Shown in pieces: positions 9,470-17,462 of a DNA stretch of 64,000 nt; position 1 is the first letter of the stretch; every line of letters begins with the position of its first letter. Made by a program: the position numbers and the translations under genes. The notes under the pieces are model-generated. The model was given only the letters and a program-made list of their open reading frames with translations. It made no database searches and was not told where the DNA came from. Source of the DNA: Salidesulfovibrio brasiliensis JCM 12178 (lineage in GTDB: Bacteria; Desulfobacterota; Desulfovibrionia; Desulfovibrionales; Desulfovibrionaceae); NCBI RefSeq assembly GCF_001311825.1, contig NZ_BBCB01000004.1:1-64000 (forward strand), written 5' to 3'.

Positions 9470-9820
9470 CTAGCCGCGTCGGTGGTAGAGTCCCTGATTG
9501 CTCTGAACGTAGCCCGCTCCGGCGCTGTAGCCCTTGAACTGGCGGCTGGTGTTTCGCACCTTGCCAAGTTCGCTCTGCAGCGAGCCCTTGAGCTTCCGGG
9601 CCTCGTCCACGATGGCATCAAGCTGTTTCCTGATCTCGTTGAGCTTGTCGGCATTGGCGGTTCTGGCGCTGTCGTCCAGCGAGGCAAACGCCTCGTTCAT
9701 GGCTTTTTCCCGACGGGAAGCAATGTCCGCAGCAGCGTCCACGTTCCCTTCCCGAAGGCGATCAAGCTCTTCCCGTCCGAGCGCAAGGGTCTCATCCATG
9801 AGGCGGCAGGAATCGGTCAT
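9470..9820 (-). CDS. Small coiled-coil hypothetical protein
   Basis: A 116-residue, almost entirely helical protein with heptad-like stretches (residues 5-85) and a tail rich in Gly, Tyr and Ser ending YHRRG. I do not recognise the family. Size and shape resemble flagellar export chaperones (FlgN/FliT type), which is only a guess supported by the possible sigma-54 promoter ahead of the pair. The ATG at 9820 is chosen because AGGGG precedes it by five bases; an in-frame GTG lies one codon upstream. The start overlaps or touches the stop of the gene at 9823-10425, so translation is coupled. Confidence 0.75.
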   Translation of the reverse strand: MTDSCRLMDETLALGREELDRLREGNVDAAADIASRREKAMNEAFASLDDSARTANADKLNEIRKQLDAIVDEARKLKGSLQSELGKVRNTSRQFKGYSAGAGYVQSNQGLYHRRG

Positions 9821-9822
9821 CA

Positions 9823-10425
9823 CTACCCCTTGTATTCGCGGATGTCTTCACGCAGGTTGGCGATGACCTTCTTCCACAGCTCCACAGTGGGCAGGAAGTC
9901 ATACTCCAGCAGGTCGGCCAACAGAATCCAGTCTTCGTTTTCCAGCACGTCCGACATTTCGGAGAACAGGTCGCTCATGACCGTCGAGGCCTTGGTGTAT
10001 TCGACGTTATCCTTGAGCGAGTATTCGTCACGAAGCATGGAGACCATGTTCAGGAAGTGACGGGTGACGTCCAGCAGGTCCTGATAGGTTTCCAGCGCCT
10101 CGGCGTCGTCCGCGCGGCGGAACTGCTCGGAAACGCCCTCGGCACCCTTGGCCATCAGGTTCACGACCTTGTAGAGCTCCCGGGTAATCTCCACTGCCAT
10201 GGAGTCGAAAGGAACGGTCTTGATCTCGATGGTCTCCACGTCGGACATCTCGATGTCTTCGGACTGGTTGGGATAGATTTCGCTGTAGGGTTCCTCGTTC
10301 AGGTAAACGTCGGTCACCACGCGGTTATCGAGGCGACCGTCTTCCACGACTTTGCTGAACACCTGTTCGAGGTTGTCGAAATTCTGATTTTCGAGTTCAT
10401 ACGGCTGTCCGTCAATAACGATCAT
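9823..10425 (-). CDS. Conserved hypothetical acidic protein
   Basis: A 200-residue, strongly acidic, soluble protein. The first 75 residues look like a beta-rich domain (short VIDGQPYEL start, two VETIEIKTVP-like strands); the rest is alpha-helical. I do not recognise it. AGGAGG at a good distance supports the ATG at 10425. The adjoining gene (9470-9820) starts at its stop codon. A sigma-54-like element (10493-10509) lies about 60 bases upstream, which in this group often drives flagellar genes. A flagellum-related role is therefore possible but unproven. Confidence 0.77.
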   Translation of the reverse strand: MIVIDGQPYELENQNFDNLEQVFSKVVEDGRLDNRVVTDVYLNEEPYSEIYPNQSEDIEMSDVETIEIKTVPFDSMAVEITRELYKVVNLMAKGAEGVSEQFRRADDAEALETYQDLLDVTRHFLNMVSMLRDEYSLKDNVEYTKASTVMSDLFSEMSDVLENEDWILLADLLEYDFLPTVELWKKVIANLREDIREYKG

Positions 10426-10492
10426 GCTTGTATCCTCCTGAGTGATTGGGGGCTAAAAATTATTCCGCATAAAAGATGTCGACACTTCTTGA

Positions 10493-10509
10493 TTCAAGAT
10501 CGGTGCCAA
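10493..10509 (-). promoter_or_regulatory. Candidate sigma-54 promoter
   Basis: Read leftward: TTGGCAC-N5-TTGAA, against the consensus TGGCAC-N5-TTGCA. The -24 half is exact, the spacing is exact, and the -12 half has one mismatch (A for C). It lies just after the GT9 stop and 70-85 bases before the ATG at 10425. Confidence 0.5.
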
Positions 10510-10513
10510 ATTC

Positions 10514-12055
10514 CTAGAGGCATTTGGCCAGCGCCTTGAGCAGGGCGTGGTAGCGGACGATGAGGCCGGACACAGCCTGCAGGTCGCGGCCATACTGATG
10601 CGCCTCGAACGTCCACAGGGCACCGAGCACATCGAACAATTCATCCTTCTGTAATACATGATTAAAACGCTCCCACCCGGCAAGAAACTTGGACTTGAGC
10701 GCCTCACGCGGATCATGGGCGAGGAGCTCGGCCTGACGGGCCAGCAGGAAGAGCATGTCAACACCGTCATTGATGGTGGCGAGAAGCCTCTCCCGGTCCT
10801 GCCCGGAAAGTCTTTCACACTGCGTTTCAATGCCTTCAAAGGGCGCTCCGTCAAGGAACCGACGGTAGGCTTCACGCTGGATTTCAATCCATCGGGCACG
10901 GAATCCGTCGCCGTGTCCCGACAGCGATTCAAGGCGCATGAGCCCGTCCTCGCCAAAGACCGTCCGCCATGCCCTTGCGCCGGGGAATTCGCCTGAAGCA
11001 AGACCCATGGCGGCCATGATGGCGCTGTCCATGGCCTCGACGCTCACGCTGTGGCGACACGCCTCGTCATGTGGGCAGCTCTGACCGAAGGTGCAGGGGT
11101 GGCAGTCCATGTCCGGTTCAAGACAGACCGCACCAGTGCGATACGGTCCGGTGTCCCACGGCTGGGCTGTGGCCAGAAAAACCGAGGCGATGGGCGTTCC
11201 CATGCCCGCAGCCAGATGCATGGTTCCGGTATCGTTGGTCACAAGCCCTTTGCAGCGGGTCAGCAACGCCGCCAGAACCGGCAGAGACGTAACACCCTGA
11301 ACGGAAAGCGCGGGATACCCTGCGCCGTTCATGATTCGTTCGCCAAGGTGCGCCTCGGACTTGGTGCCAAGTATGACCGGCACCAGCCGCTCACGTTCCC
11401 AAAGGCTTTTTCCGAGCTTGCGGAAGCTGCCCACCGGCCAACGGCGACGCTCCTCGCTCGCTCCGGGCTGAAAGGCAATGTAGCCGCGCATCTCCTCGGG
11501 AGCACACCCTTCAAGCAGAGCATCGGCCTCGGCCAGCGCGTCAGGCGCCGGATCGGCAAGCTTCAGGTCGCAGCCCGACTCGGCAAGACCCGCAGTGCGC
11601 CGGAAAAGGTCGCAGACGTTGAAGGGACTGGCTCCGCGATTACCGCCCGCAGCCTGAAGAAAAGCGGCCCACGGAGTGGTATCCGCGTTGAAGCCGTGGC
11701 TGTCGATGCCGAATCCCTGCACGGGCGCGCCAAAACTCAGCTTCCTTGCCAGCAGACGTGACGACACCGAAGGCGTCAGGTTCACCACCAGATCGGGGGC
11801 AAAGGCCCGCGCCTCTTCGGACAGGTCTTCGGAGATCTGCACCGCTTCCCGCCAGTTGGTATCCAGCGCGGCAAGAATGCGCGCCCCGGAAAATGACAGC
11901 ACCGCATCCACATTCCGCAACAGCCCGGCGGCAAAGGCGAAATTCTCCACACAGACAAGCCCGACGCGGGCCCCCTGCTCATGGAATCCGGTAATGACCG
12001 GCTGGGTTTGCAGCAGGTCGCCGAAGCGGGTCAGGTTGATTATCAGTACGTTCAC
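10514..12055 (-). CDS. GT9 (heptosyltransferase-type) glycosyltransferase with long C-terminal extension
   Basis: A 513-residue protein. Residues 1-350 match glycosyltransferase family 9: the NLTRFGDLLQT N-terminal motif, FQPGASEERRRWP before the nucleotide-sugar site, and the TNDTGTMHLAA motif; a CxxCxFGxxCPHDEAC cluster follows. Usual heptosyltransferases stop near 350 residues, so about 150 residues of helical C-terminal extension are extra. The start is GTG at 12055 with GGGAGA seven bases upstream. The family usually builds LPS core, but extended forms also occur near flagellar genes, where they may modify flagellin. It lies downstream of the DUF294 gene on the same strand, separated by 86 bases. 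Confidence 0.87.
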   Translation of the reverse strand: MNVLIINLTRFGDLLQTQPVITGFHEQGARVGLVCVENFAFAAGLLRNVDAVLSFSGARILAALDTNWREAVQISEDLSEEARAFAPDLVVNLTPSVSSRLLARKLSFGAPVQGFGIDSHGFNADTTPWAAFLQAAGGNRGASPFNVCDLFRRTAGLAESGCDLKLADPAPDALAEADALLEGCAPEEMRGYIAFQPGASEERRRWPVGSFRKLGKSLWERERLVPVILGTKSEAHLGERIMNGAGYPALSVQGVTSLPVLAALLTRCKGLVTNDTGTMHLAAGMGTPIASVFLATAQPWDTGPYRTGAVCLEPDMDCHPCTFGQSCPHDEACRHSVSVEAMDSAIMAAMGLASGEFPGARAWRTVFGEDGLMRLESLSGHGDGFRARWIEIQREAYRRFLDGAPFEGIETQCERLSGQDRERLLATINDGVDMLFLLARQAELLAHDPREALKSKFLAGWERFNHVLQKDELFDVLGALWTFEAHQYGRDLQAVSGLIVRYHALLKALAKCL

Positions 12056-12141
12056 GGCAAAGTCTCCCTTTGGCCGAGGCGTCGGAAACGCGACGGTCCG
12101 AGGACGGACTTGCATGATCGGGGCCAACGGAAGGGGGGCGA

Positions 12142-13182
12142 TTAGAGCGCTGACCCGGCCTGCACCAGCCGCACCAGCTTCTCGGCGGCGCGGATGGCGT
12201 CCTTGAGGCGAGCCTTTTCGTCCGGCCCGAGGGTGCCGGGGTCTACACGACAATGGGGCGGCAGCCCTTCCCGGGCCAGTTCCAGCCCCTTGGCAAGCCG
12301 CACGCCCTGCAGATGGTCCCATGCGGCAAGGAGCGCGTCACCATGCCTGTTGCCAACGTGTCCGGCCTCGGCCAGCGCGCGCAGGCGGTCGCAGGTGTTG
12401 CTGTGGGGCAAGCCGTGCTTGAGGGCGAGGATACGGGCGGCGTTGGTGATGTGGGCGAGCACGGAGTGCTTGATGTCCAGCGTCCCGGCGTGCGGGCCGC
12501 TCTTTTCCGTGATGAATGACCCGAACAGACTGAGCGGCAAGCGGTAGTCGGTCAATTCATCGGCGAGACGGGCGATGGCCATGGGCCGGGCCTTGACGTA
12601 ATCGCGAATCCTGCCGAGCAGGGCCAGCGCTTCACCGGAGGGGCCGTAAACGGGCAGAAAGTCCAGAAACAGCCCGGACTGCCACGGTCCTTTTTCACCG
12701 GGATTGGAGAGCCAGCCCGAGAGCCGTTCCAGCCACTCCTCGGAGTCGCCGCGCCATTCCGGGTTGCTTATCATGACCCCGCCGGGACAGAGCGGGATGC
12801 CCGCACCGTCGAGCGCTACCACTATTTCCTGTGCCGCCTGATCCAGATCGTCGGGATCGGGGTCGCCCCGCACGATGAGTCCGTTGTCCTGATCCGACCC
12901 GATAACGTGCTCATCGCGGCCGCCGGAGCCGAATTCGAGGAAGGTGCACTCCCTGAGCCACGGAAAGTCGCGCTCGTGCGCTTCAAGCACCGCGAGCGTC
13001 ACCGAACGGTTGAAGGCGGTCAAACGGCGGCAGACAGTCTCGGCGTCCGGCTCGCGTTCCAGCCACTCCTCCACGAGATCAAGCCGCACGGCCCGAAGGC
13101 CGCGAAGTCGCCCCTCGGAGGCCATGACCCGAAGCTCGTCCACGGGAAACGGCAAGGCATTTTCACCCGAAAAACCGTTCAC
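12142..13182 (-). CDS. DUF294-type nucleotidyltransferase-like protein
   Basis: A 346-residue cytoplasmic protein with the DUF294 nucleotidyltransferase signature GSGGRDEHVIGSDQDNGL (about residues 95-112), in which the GS and DxD-like elements match the GlnD/KNT superfamily, followed by the helical substrate-binding-like domain. It lacks the CBS and cyclic-nucleotide-binding domains that often precede DUF294. The start is GTG at 13182 behind AGGAGG. It is divergent from the DUF4212/symporter pair; such a pairing is common for acetate-type symporters, and DUF294 proteins are suspected regulators of them. Actual nucleotidyl transfer has not been shown for most members. Confidence 0.82.
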   Translation of the reverse strand: MNGFSGENALPFPVDELRVMASEGRLRGLRAVRLDLVEEWLEREPDAETVCRRLTAFNRSVTLAVLEAHERDFPWLRECTFLEFGSGGRDEHVIGSDQDNGLIVRGDPDPDDLDQAAQEIVVALDGAGIPLCPGGVMISNPEWRGDSEEWLERLSGWLSNPGEKGPWQSGLFLDFLPVYGPSGEALALLGRIRDYVKARPMAIARLADELTDYRLPLSLFGSFITEKSGPHAGTLDIKHSVLAHITNAARILALKHGLPHSNTCDRLRALAEAGHVGNRHGDALLAAWDHLQGVRLAKGLELAREGLPPHCRVDPGTLGPDEKARLKDAIRAAEKLVRLVQAGSAL

Positions 13183-13409
13183 TCGCCCTCCTCTACCGCC
13201 TGTCTTCGCCCCTATCCGAGGCAGAAACGCCGCTTTCCGATCGGAAAACATGCCGTTCACCTGCGCATATCTCCCGTTCACCGAGTGTGCAGGAAACCAA
13301 TCCCGTTCGTCGGCATGTTTCACGCCGTTCACCACATAGAGCATGCACGTACACTACCCTTACCGTAAAACAGGGACATCGTGAAACCCGAACAAGGGGG
13401 AAAAAAACT

Positions 13410-13703
13410 ATGTCCAGCTCCAATGAAACAGTCAAACCAATCGGAACCGCCATCGACCGCATCCGTCGCAGGCAGCTGTCTCTGGCACTCAACATCGGCA
13501 TACCGTATTTCGCGGCAATCATCGGCATGTTCCTCGTCGTGTATCTGGCGGGACCGTCCGTGGCCGCAGTGAACATCATGGGTTTCCCCCTGCATTACTG
13601 GCTGGTGGCCGTCGCCGTCTACCCCATCACCTGGGCCCTTTTCATCTGGTACGTGGGCAAAGCCAATCGCATGGAAGACGACATCGAACAGGAGGACATA
13701 TAA
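13410..13703 (+). CDS. DUF4212 small subunit of a sodium:solute symporter
   Basis: A 97-residue protein with two transmembrane helices (about residues 27-47 and 57-78) and charged ends. DUF4212 proteins are encoded directly upstream of sodium:solute symporters and are considered an accessory subunit. AAGGGGG precedes the ATG at 13410; a longer open frame upstream has no support. The stop codon is directly followed by the ATG of the symporter (13704), so the two are translationally coupled. Confidence 0.9.
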   Translation: MSSSNETVKPIGTAIDRIRRRQLSLALNIGIPYFAAIIGMFLVVYLAGPSVAAVNIMGFPLHYWLVAVAVYPITWALFIWYVGKANRMEDDIEQEDI

Positions 13704-15274
13704 ATGCAAGCCGGATATGAAATCCCGATCACCGCGCTGGTCCTCATCGGCCTGATGCTGGCGTTCACAGTGTTACCACGTGGATGTTCAGAATCCAGAA
13801 AACCTCGGCCGACTATTACCTTGCCGGACGCAAGGTCAACAGCTTCATCAACGCCTCGGCCATTTCGAGCGATTACCTGTCCGCAGCGTCCTTCCTCGGC
13901 GTCGCGGGCGTGGCCTTCCTCTTCGGCTTCGACGGCATCATCTACGCCCTTGGCTTCTTTACCGGGTACATCGCCCTGCTGCTCTTTCTGGCAAGCCCGC
14001 TCAGGAAGTTCGGCCGGTACACGGTTCCCGACTTCGTCTCCGAGCGTTTCCATTCCAAAACCGCCCGCATCCTCGGCGTCATCGGCGTGCTTTTCGTCTC
14101 GCTGTTCTACATGGCTCCGCAGCTGCTCGGCGCGGGCAAGGTCATGGGCCTGCTGCTCGGCATGGAGTACCGCTCCGCCATCGTGGCCATCTCCATCATC
14201 ATCACGGTCTACGTGGCCGTCGGCGGCATGAAGGGCACCACCATCAACCAGCTCGTGCAGTTCTGGATCCTCTTCGGAGCCATGTTCCTGCTGGCCTTCA
14301 TCCCGTTCGTCATGAAGGGATACAGCTACACCGACGTGGTCAACTTCATCTCGTCCTTCAAGGGCACCGCCCCCGGCGGCAAGGTCTTTGACGGGGCGGC
14401 GTACACATCGCCAGCCTACTGGCTGACCAACCTCAAGGACACCATGAGCCTGCTGCTGGCCCTGATGTTCGGAACCGCGGGCCTGCCGCACATCCTCGTG
14501 CGCTTCTACACCGCGCCCGACGGCAAGGCTGCCCGCCGCACCGTCATCTACGTCCTGCTGCTCATCGGCATGTTCTACATCCTCAGCCCGTACGTCGGTC
14601 ACGTGATCCGCTTCGCGTACCTGCAGGGCGAGCAGCTCGGTATCAGCCCGCACCTCATGCAGTGGCTCGCCGAGAACGGTAAGAACCTCGCGGTTCCGGT
14701 CGGCGGCTCCTACTTCGGCGGCCAGATCCTGCTCGGCATCGTCGTGGCCGGGGCCTTTGCGGCCATCCTGTCCACGGTGGCGGGCCTCATCATCGCCTGC
14801 GCCGGAGCAATCGGGCATGACCTCGTGGTCAACGTCTTCAACCCGAACATGCCGGAACGCACCCGCGTGACCATCGCCCGCATCGCCTCCCTCGGCATCG
14901 GCCTGCTCGGCATCCCGCTCGGCTTCATGGTCGAGAACATGCAGATCGCCATCCTCGTCGGACTGGCCTTCGCCATCGCGGCATCCACCTTCTTCCCCGT
15001 GCTCGTCATGGGCGTCTGGTGGCCGAAGATGACCCGCGCCGGAGCCATCGCCGGTCTCATCACCGGCATTGTCGGCTCCTTCGCCATGATCCTCGGCAAG
15101 GGAATGCTGCCCACGGTGCTGCAGTTCAAGAACCCCGGCGGATTCGTCATGATCCTGACCTTCGCGGCAATCTACATCGCCTCCAAGATGGAAATCGCCT
15201 CCAAGGGTGAAGACGCCCTGCCGCACGACATCGAGGAAGTCATGACCATCCTCCACGGACCCGAAAAGGCATAG
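13704..15274 (+). CDS. Sodium:solute symporter, acetate permease type (frame broken near 13772)
   Basis: A secondary transporter of the SSS family with about 13 membrane segments, related to the acetate permease ActP. The ATG at 13704 opens a hydrophobic first helix but that frame leaves the protein at about 13770-13775. From 13784 onward a second frame continues with the conserved TSADYYLAGRKV region and about 490 residues to the stop. Adding one base near 13772 restores a single protein of about 523 residues. I read this as a one-base deletion rather than two genes, since helix 1 is otherwise lost. It forms an operon with DUF4212 and has a good terminator. Confidence 0.87.
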
Positions 15275-15298
15275 GCGGCCCCAATCCCCCGACCTCGA

Positions 15299-15330
15299 AG
15301 GCCCCCGGTTCGCAAACCGGGGGCCTTTTC
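15299..15330 (+). terminator. Terminator after the symporter
   Basis: A 12-bp stem (15299-15310 with 15315-15326) with a CGCA loop and four T. Confidence 0.92.
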
Positions 15331-15414
15331 AATCCCCCCTGACCATAATCGCGCGGCTTGCAAAGCGGTTCCCCGTGACGTAGCGTCCCCGGCACACGCA
15401 CAAAAGGAACTCCC

Positions 15415-16056
15415 ATGCTCTTCGACTACACACCGGTCCACTGGGCCACGTTCTTCACCGCCGCCTTTCTGCTCAACATCTCGCCCGGACCGGACATGGC
15501 CTTCATTCTGGGCCAGACCGCAAAGGGCGGCCCGCGTGCGGGGTTCTCCGCCATGTTCGGCATCTGGAGCGGAGCCTTCATGCACGTGCTTTTCGCGGCG
15601 CTCGGTCTTTCGGCAATCCTCGCCACTTCCGCCACGGCCTTTTCCGTGGTCAAGTGGGCCGGAGCCCTCTACCTTGTCTGGCTCGGTATTCAGGCCCTGC
15701 GCTCCGGCGGCTCAATCTGCAAAACAGAAGAAACCGGCGCACCCATGTGCCTGAAGAGCATCTTCAAGCAGGGCGTGTTCGTTTCCGTACTCAACCCGAA
15801 AGTGGCGGTGTTCTTTCTGGCGTTCCTGCCCCAATTCGTTGAGCCGGGGGCAGGCCCGGCCGGACCGCAGCTTTTCCTGCACGGCCTTCTCATCATCGTG
15901 GTGGCCGGACTCATTGAGCCGCCGCTGGTCCTCATTGGCGGCAGGCTCACCGAGGCGCTGAAAAGCAACGTCCGCGTCAGCCGCTGGATGGACAGGGGGC
16001 TCGGTGCCCTTTTCATCGGCCTCGGCATCAAGCTTGCCACCAGCGACCGCTTCTAG
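15415..16056 (+). CDS. LysE/RhtB family amino-acid exporter
   Basis: A 213-residue inner-membrane protein with six predicted membrane segments and the LysE family start motif NISPGPDMAFILGQT, with a Gly-rich GFSAMFGIWSG segment and a conserved LNPKVAVFFLAFLPQF block. The family exports basic or neutral amino acids and homoserine lactone-type compounds; the substrate cannot be read from sequence. AAAGGA precedes the ATG at 15415 by a normal distance. It is monocistronic. Confidence 0.92.
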   Translation: MLFDYTPVHWATFFTAAFLLNISPGPDMAFILGQTAKGGPRAGFSAMFGIWSGAFMHVLFAALGLSAILATSATAFSVVKWAGALYLVWLGIQALRSGGSICKTEETGAPMCLKSIFKQGVFVSVLNPKVAVFFLAFLPQFVEPGAGPAGPQLFLHGLLIIVVAGLIEPPLVLIGGRLTEALKSNVRVSRWMDRGLGALFIGLGIKLATSDRF

Positions 16057-16299
16057 CCTCCCGCAACAGGCCACACGACGGGCATTGCGCTTCGCCGGGA
16101 TGTGATCTACCGTTTTTCCGGGAGACATCGCCTCGCGCCGAAACGCGCCCGATGCCCTGCCTCTCTCGCCCTCCGGACATCGAAAGCGCATCAGCCACCC
16201 GCAACGGCAACGCCGGACCGGTCCGGGAGCATTTCGTACAACCAGACACCGTCCCGGCAGGACCTGAAATCCTGCCACACGGGGCAAAGCGAAGACGAC

Positions 16300-16962
16300 A
16301 TGCAAGAGATTCACAAGTACATCCAAGGATTCAACGACTTCCGCGAGGAATACTTCTGCTGCGAAAACTCTCCGTTCGAGATCCTTCGCAAAGGACAGGA
16401 ACCCAAGACCATGGTGATTGCCTGCAGCGACTCCCGCACCGACCCGTCGCTCCTGCTGCAGTGCGGCCCCGGAGAGATTTTCGTGGTCCGAAACGTGGCC
16501 AATATTGTCCCGCCCTATGAGACCAAGGCGGGGTATCACGGGGTATCCTCGGCCATCGAATACGCGGTCAAGGCGCTCAAGGTGGAGAACATCATCGTGC
16601 TCGGCCACAGCGACTGCGGCGGCATCGGCGCGCTGATGCGAAACGACGAGGTCAACGAAACCGAGTTCGTGGGCAACTGGCTCTCCATGCTGCACGACGT
16701 GCGTGAGGACGTGCTTGACCATTTCGGCGAGGTAAGCCCCCGCTCGTGCAAGGCCTGCGAGATGTCCGGGGTGCTCGCCTCCGTGCGTAACCTCATGACC
16801 TTCCCGTGGATTGCCGAACGCGTGGACTCGGGCGATCTGCATCTTCACGCGTGGTACTTCGACATGACCACCGGCCAGCTTCGCGGCTATGACCGCGATG
16901 GACAGAAATTCAAGACCCTTGAAATGCCGGTCCCCGGGGGGGCCACCCCCGGCGGCGACTAG
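16300..16962 (+). CDS. Beta-class carbonic anhydrase
   Basis: A 220-residue zinc enzyme that interconverts CO2 and bicarbonate in the cytoplasm. The full zinc/catalytic set is visible: C42 and D44-R46 in ACSDSR, H103 and C106 in GHSDCGG. The fold continues with conserved VSSAIEYAVKALKVENIIVLG. The chosen start at 16300 gives the usual length; upstream in-frame starts (from 16102) would add a low-complexity stretch with no coding character, though the ribosome binding site at 16300 is weak. The C-terminus is Gly/Pro-rich. It stands alone between the LysE gene and the small protein at 17047. Confidence 0.93.
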   Translation: MQEIHKYIQGFNDFREEYFCCENSPFEILRKGQEPKTMVIACSDSRTDPSLLLQCGPGEIFVVRNVANIVPPYETKAGYHGVSSAIEYAVKALKVENIIVLGHSDCGGIGALMRNDEVNETEFVGNWLSMLHDVREDVLDHFGEVSPRSCKACEMSGVLASVRNLMTFPWIAERVDSGDLHLHAWYFDMTTGQLRGYDRDGQKFKTLEMPVPGGATPGGD

Positions 16963-17046
16963 CCCCGGGACGGGCTTTGCTTGACACTCCGGCGTCCAAT
17001 ACCTACTTAAGGACCCCACAAAGACAACACCCAAGGAGCTGTTTTA

Positions 17047-17388
17047 ATGAGCTACGACATCAAACTCGCCAAGCTCGTGACCGGCGAGACGGTCATCGGC
17101 AAGGACGAGGACGGAAAAATCAAGGAACCGGCCATCATCCAGACCGTGCCCAGCCAGCAGGGCGTGCAGATCATGATCCTGCCCTACGGCTACCCCTTCG
17201 AACAGGAGATGGGCGGCGAGATCGAGGGCGAGCACGTCATTTACACCTATGAAAAGTGCCCTGAAGAGCTGAAGACCAAGTACATCGAAGCCGTGTCCAA
17301 CCTGACCATCGCCTCCGGTGCCACGCTGGACAACCTTGGCGGCGCGGGCGGTTCCGGCGGCGCAGGCGGCTCCGGCCTCATCCTGTAG
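17047..17388 (+). CDS. Small protein with a possible Sm-like core and a Gly/Ser tail
   Basis: A 113-residue cytoplasmic protein. The first 65 residues alternate like short beta-strands (KLVTGETVIGKDEDGKI, then IIQTVPSQQGVQIMILPYGYPF), which recalls Sm/LSM-like small beta-barrels; this is a weak structural guess. Residues 96-110 are a low-complexity Gly/Ser/Ala tail. AAGGAG at 17034-17039 sets the start. It is flanked by its own terminator, so it is monocistronic. I do not recognise a named family. Confidence 0.78.
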   Translation: MSYDIKLAKLVTGETVIGKDEDGKIKEPAIIQTVPSQQGVQIMILPYGYPFEQEMGGEIEGEHVIYTYEKCPEELKTKYIEAVSNLTIASGATLDNLGGAGGSGGAGGSGLIL

Positions 17389-17413
17389 CATCCCGCACAC
17401 ACCGAAATTCACT

Positions 17414-17445
17414 GAGGCGGTTTCGAGCGGAAACCGCCTCTTTTT
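17414..17445 (+). terminator. Terminator between the small protein and the radical SAM gene
   Basis: A perfect 10-bp stem (17414-17423 with 17431-17440) followed by five T. It ends 18 bases before the next ATG, so it may also attenuate entry into the radical SAM gene. Confidence 0.9.
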
Positions 17446-17462
17446 CCCCACAGGACACACAC

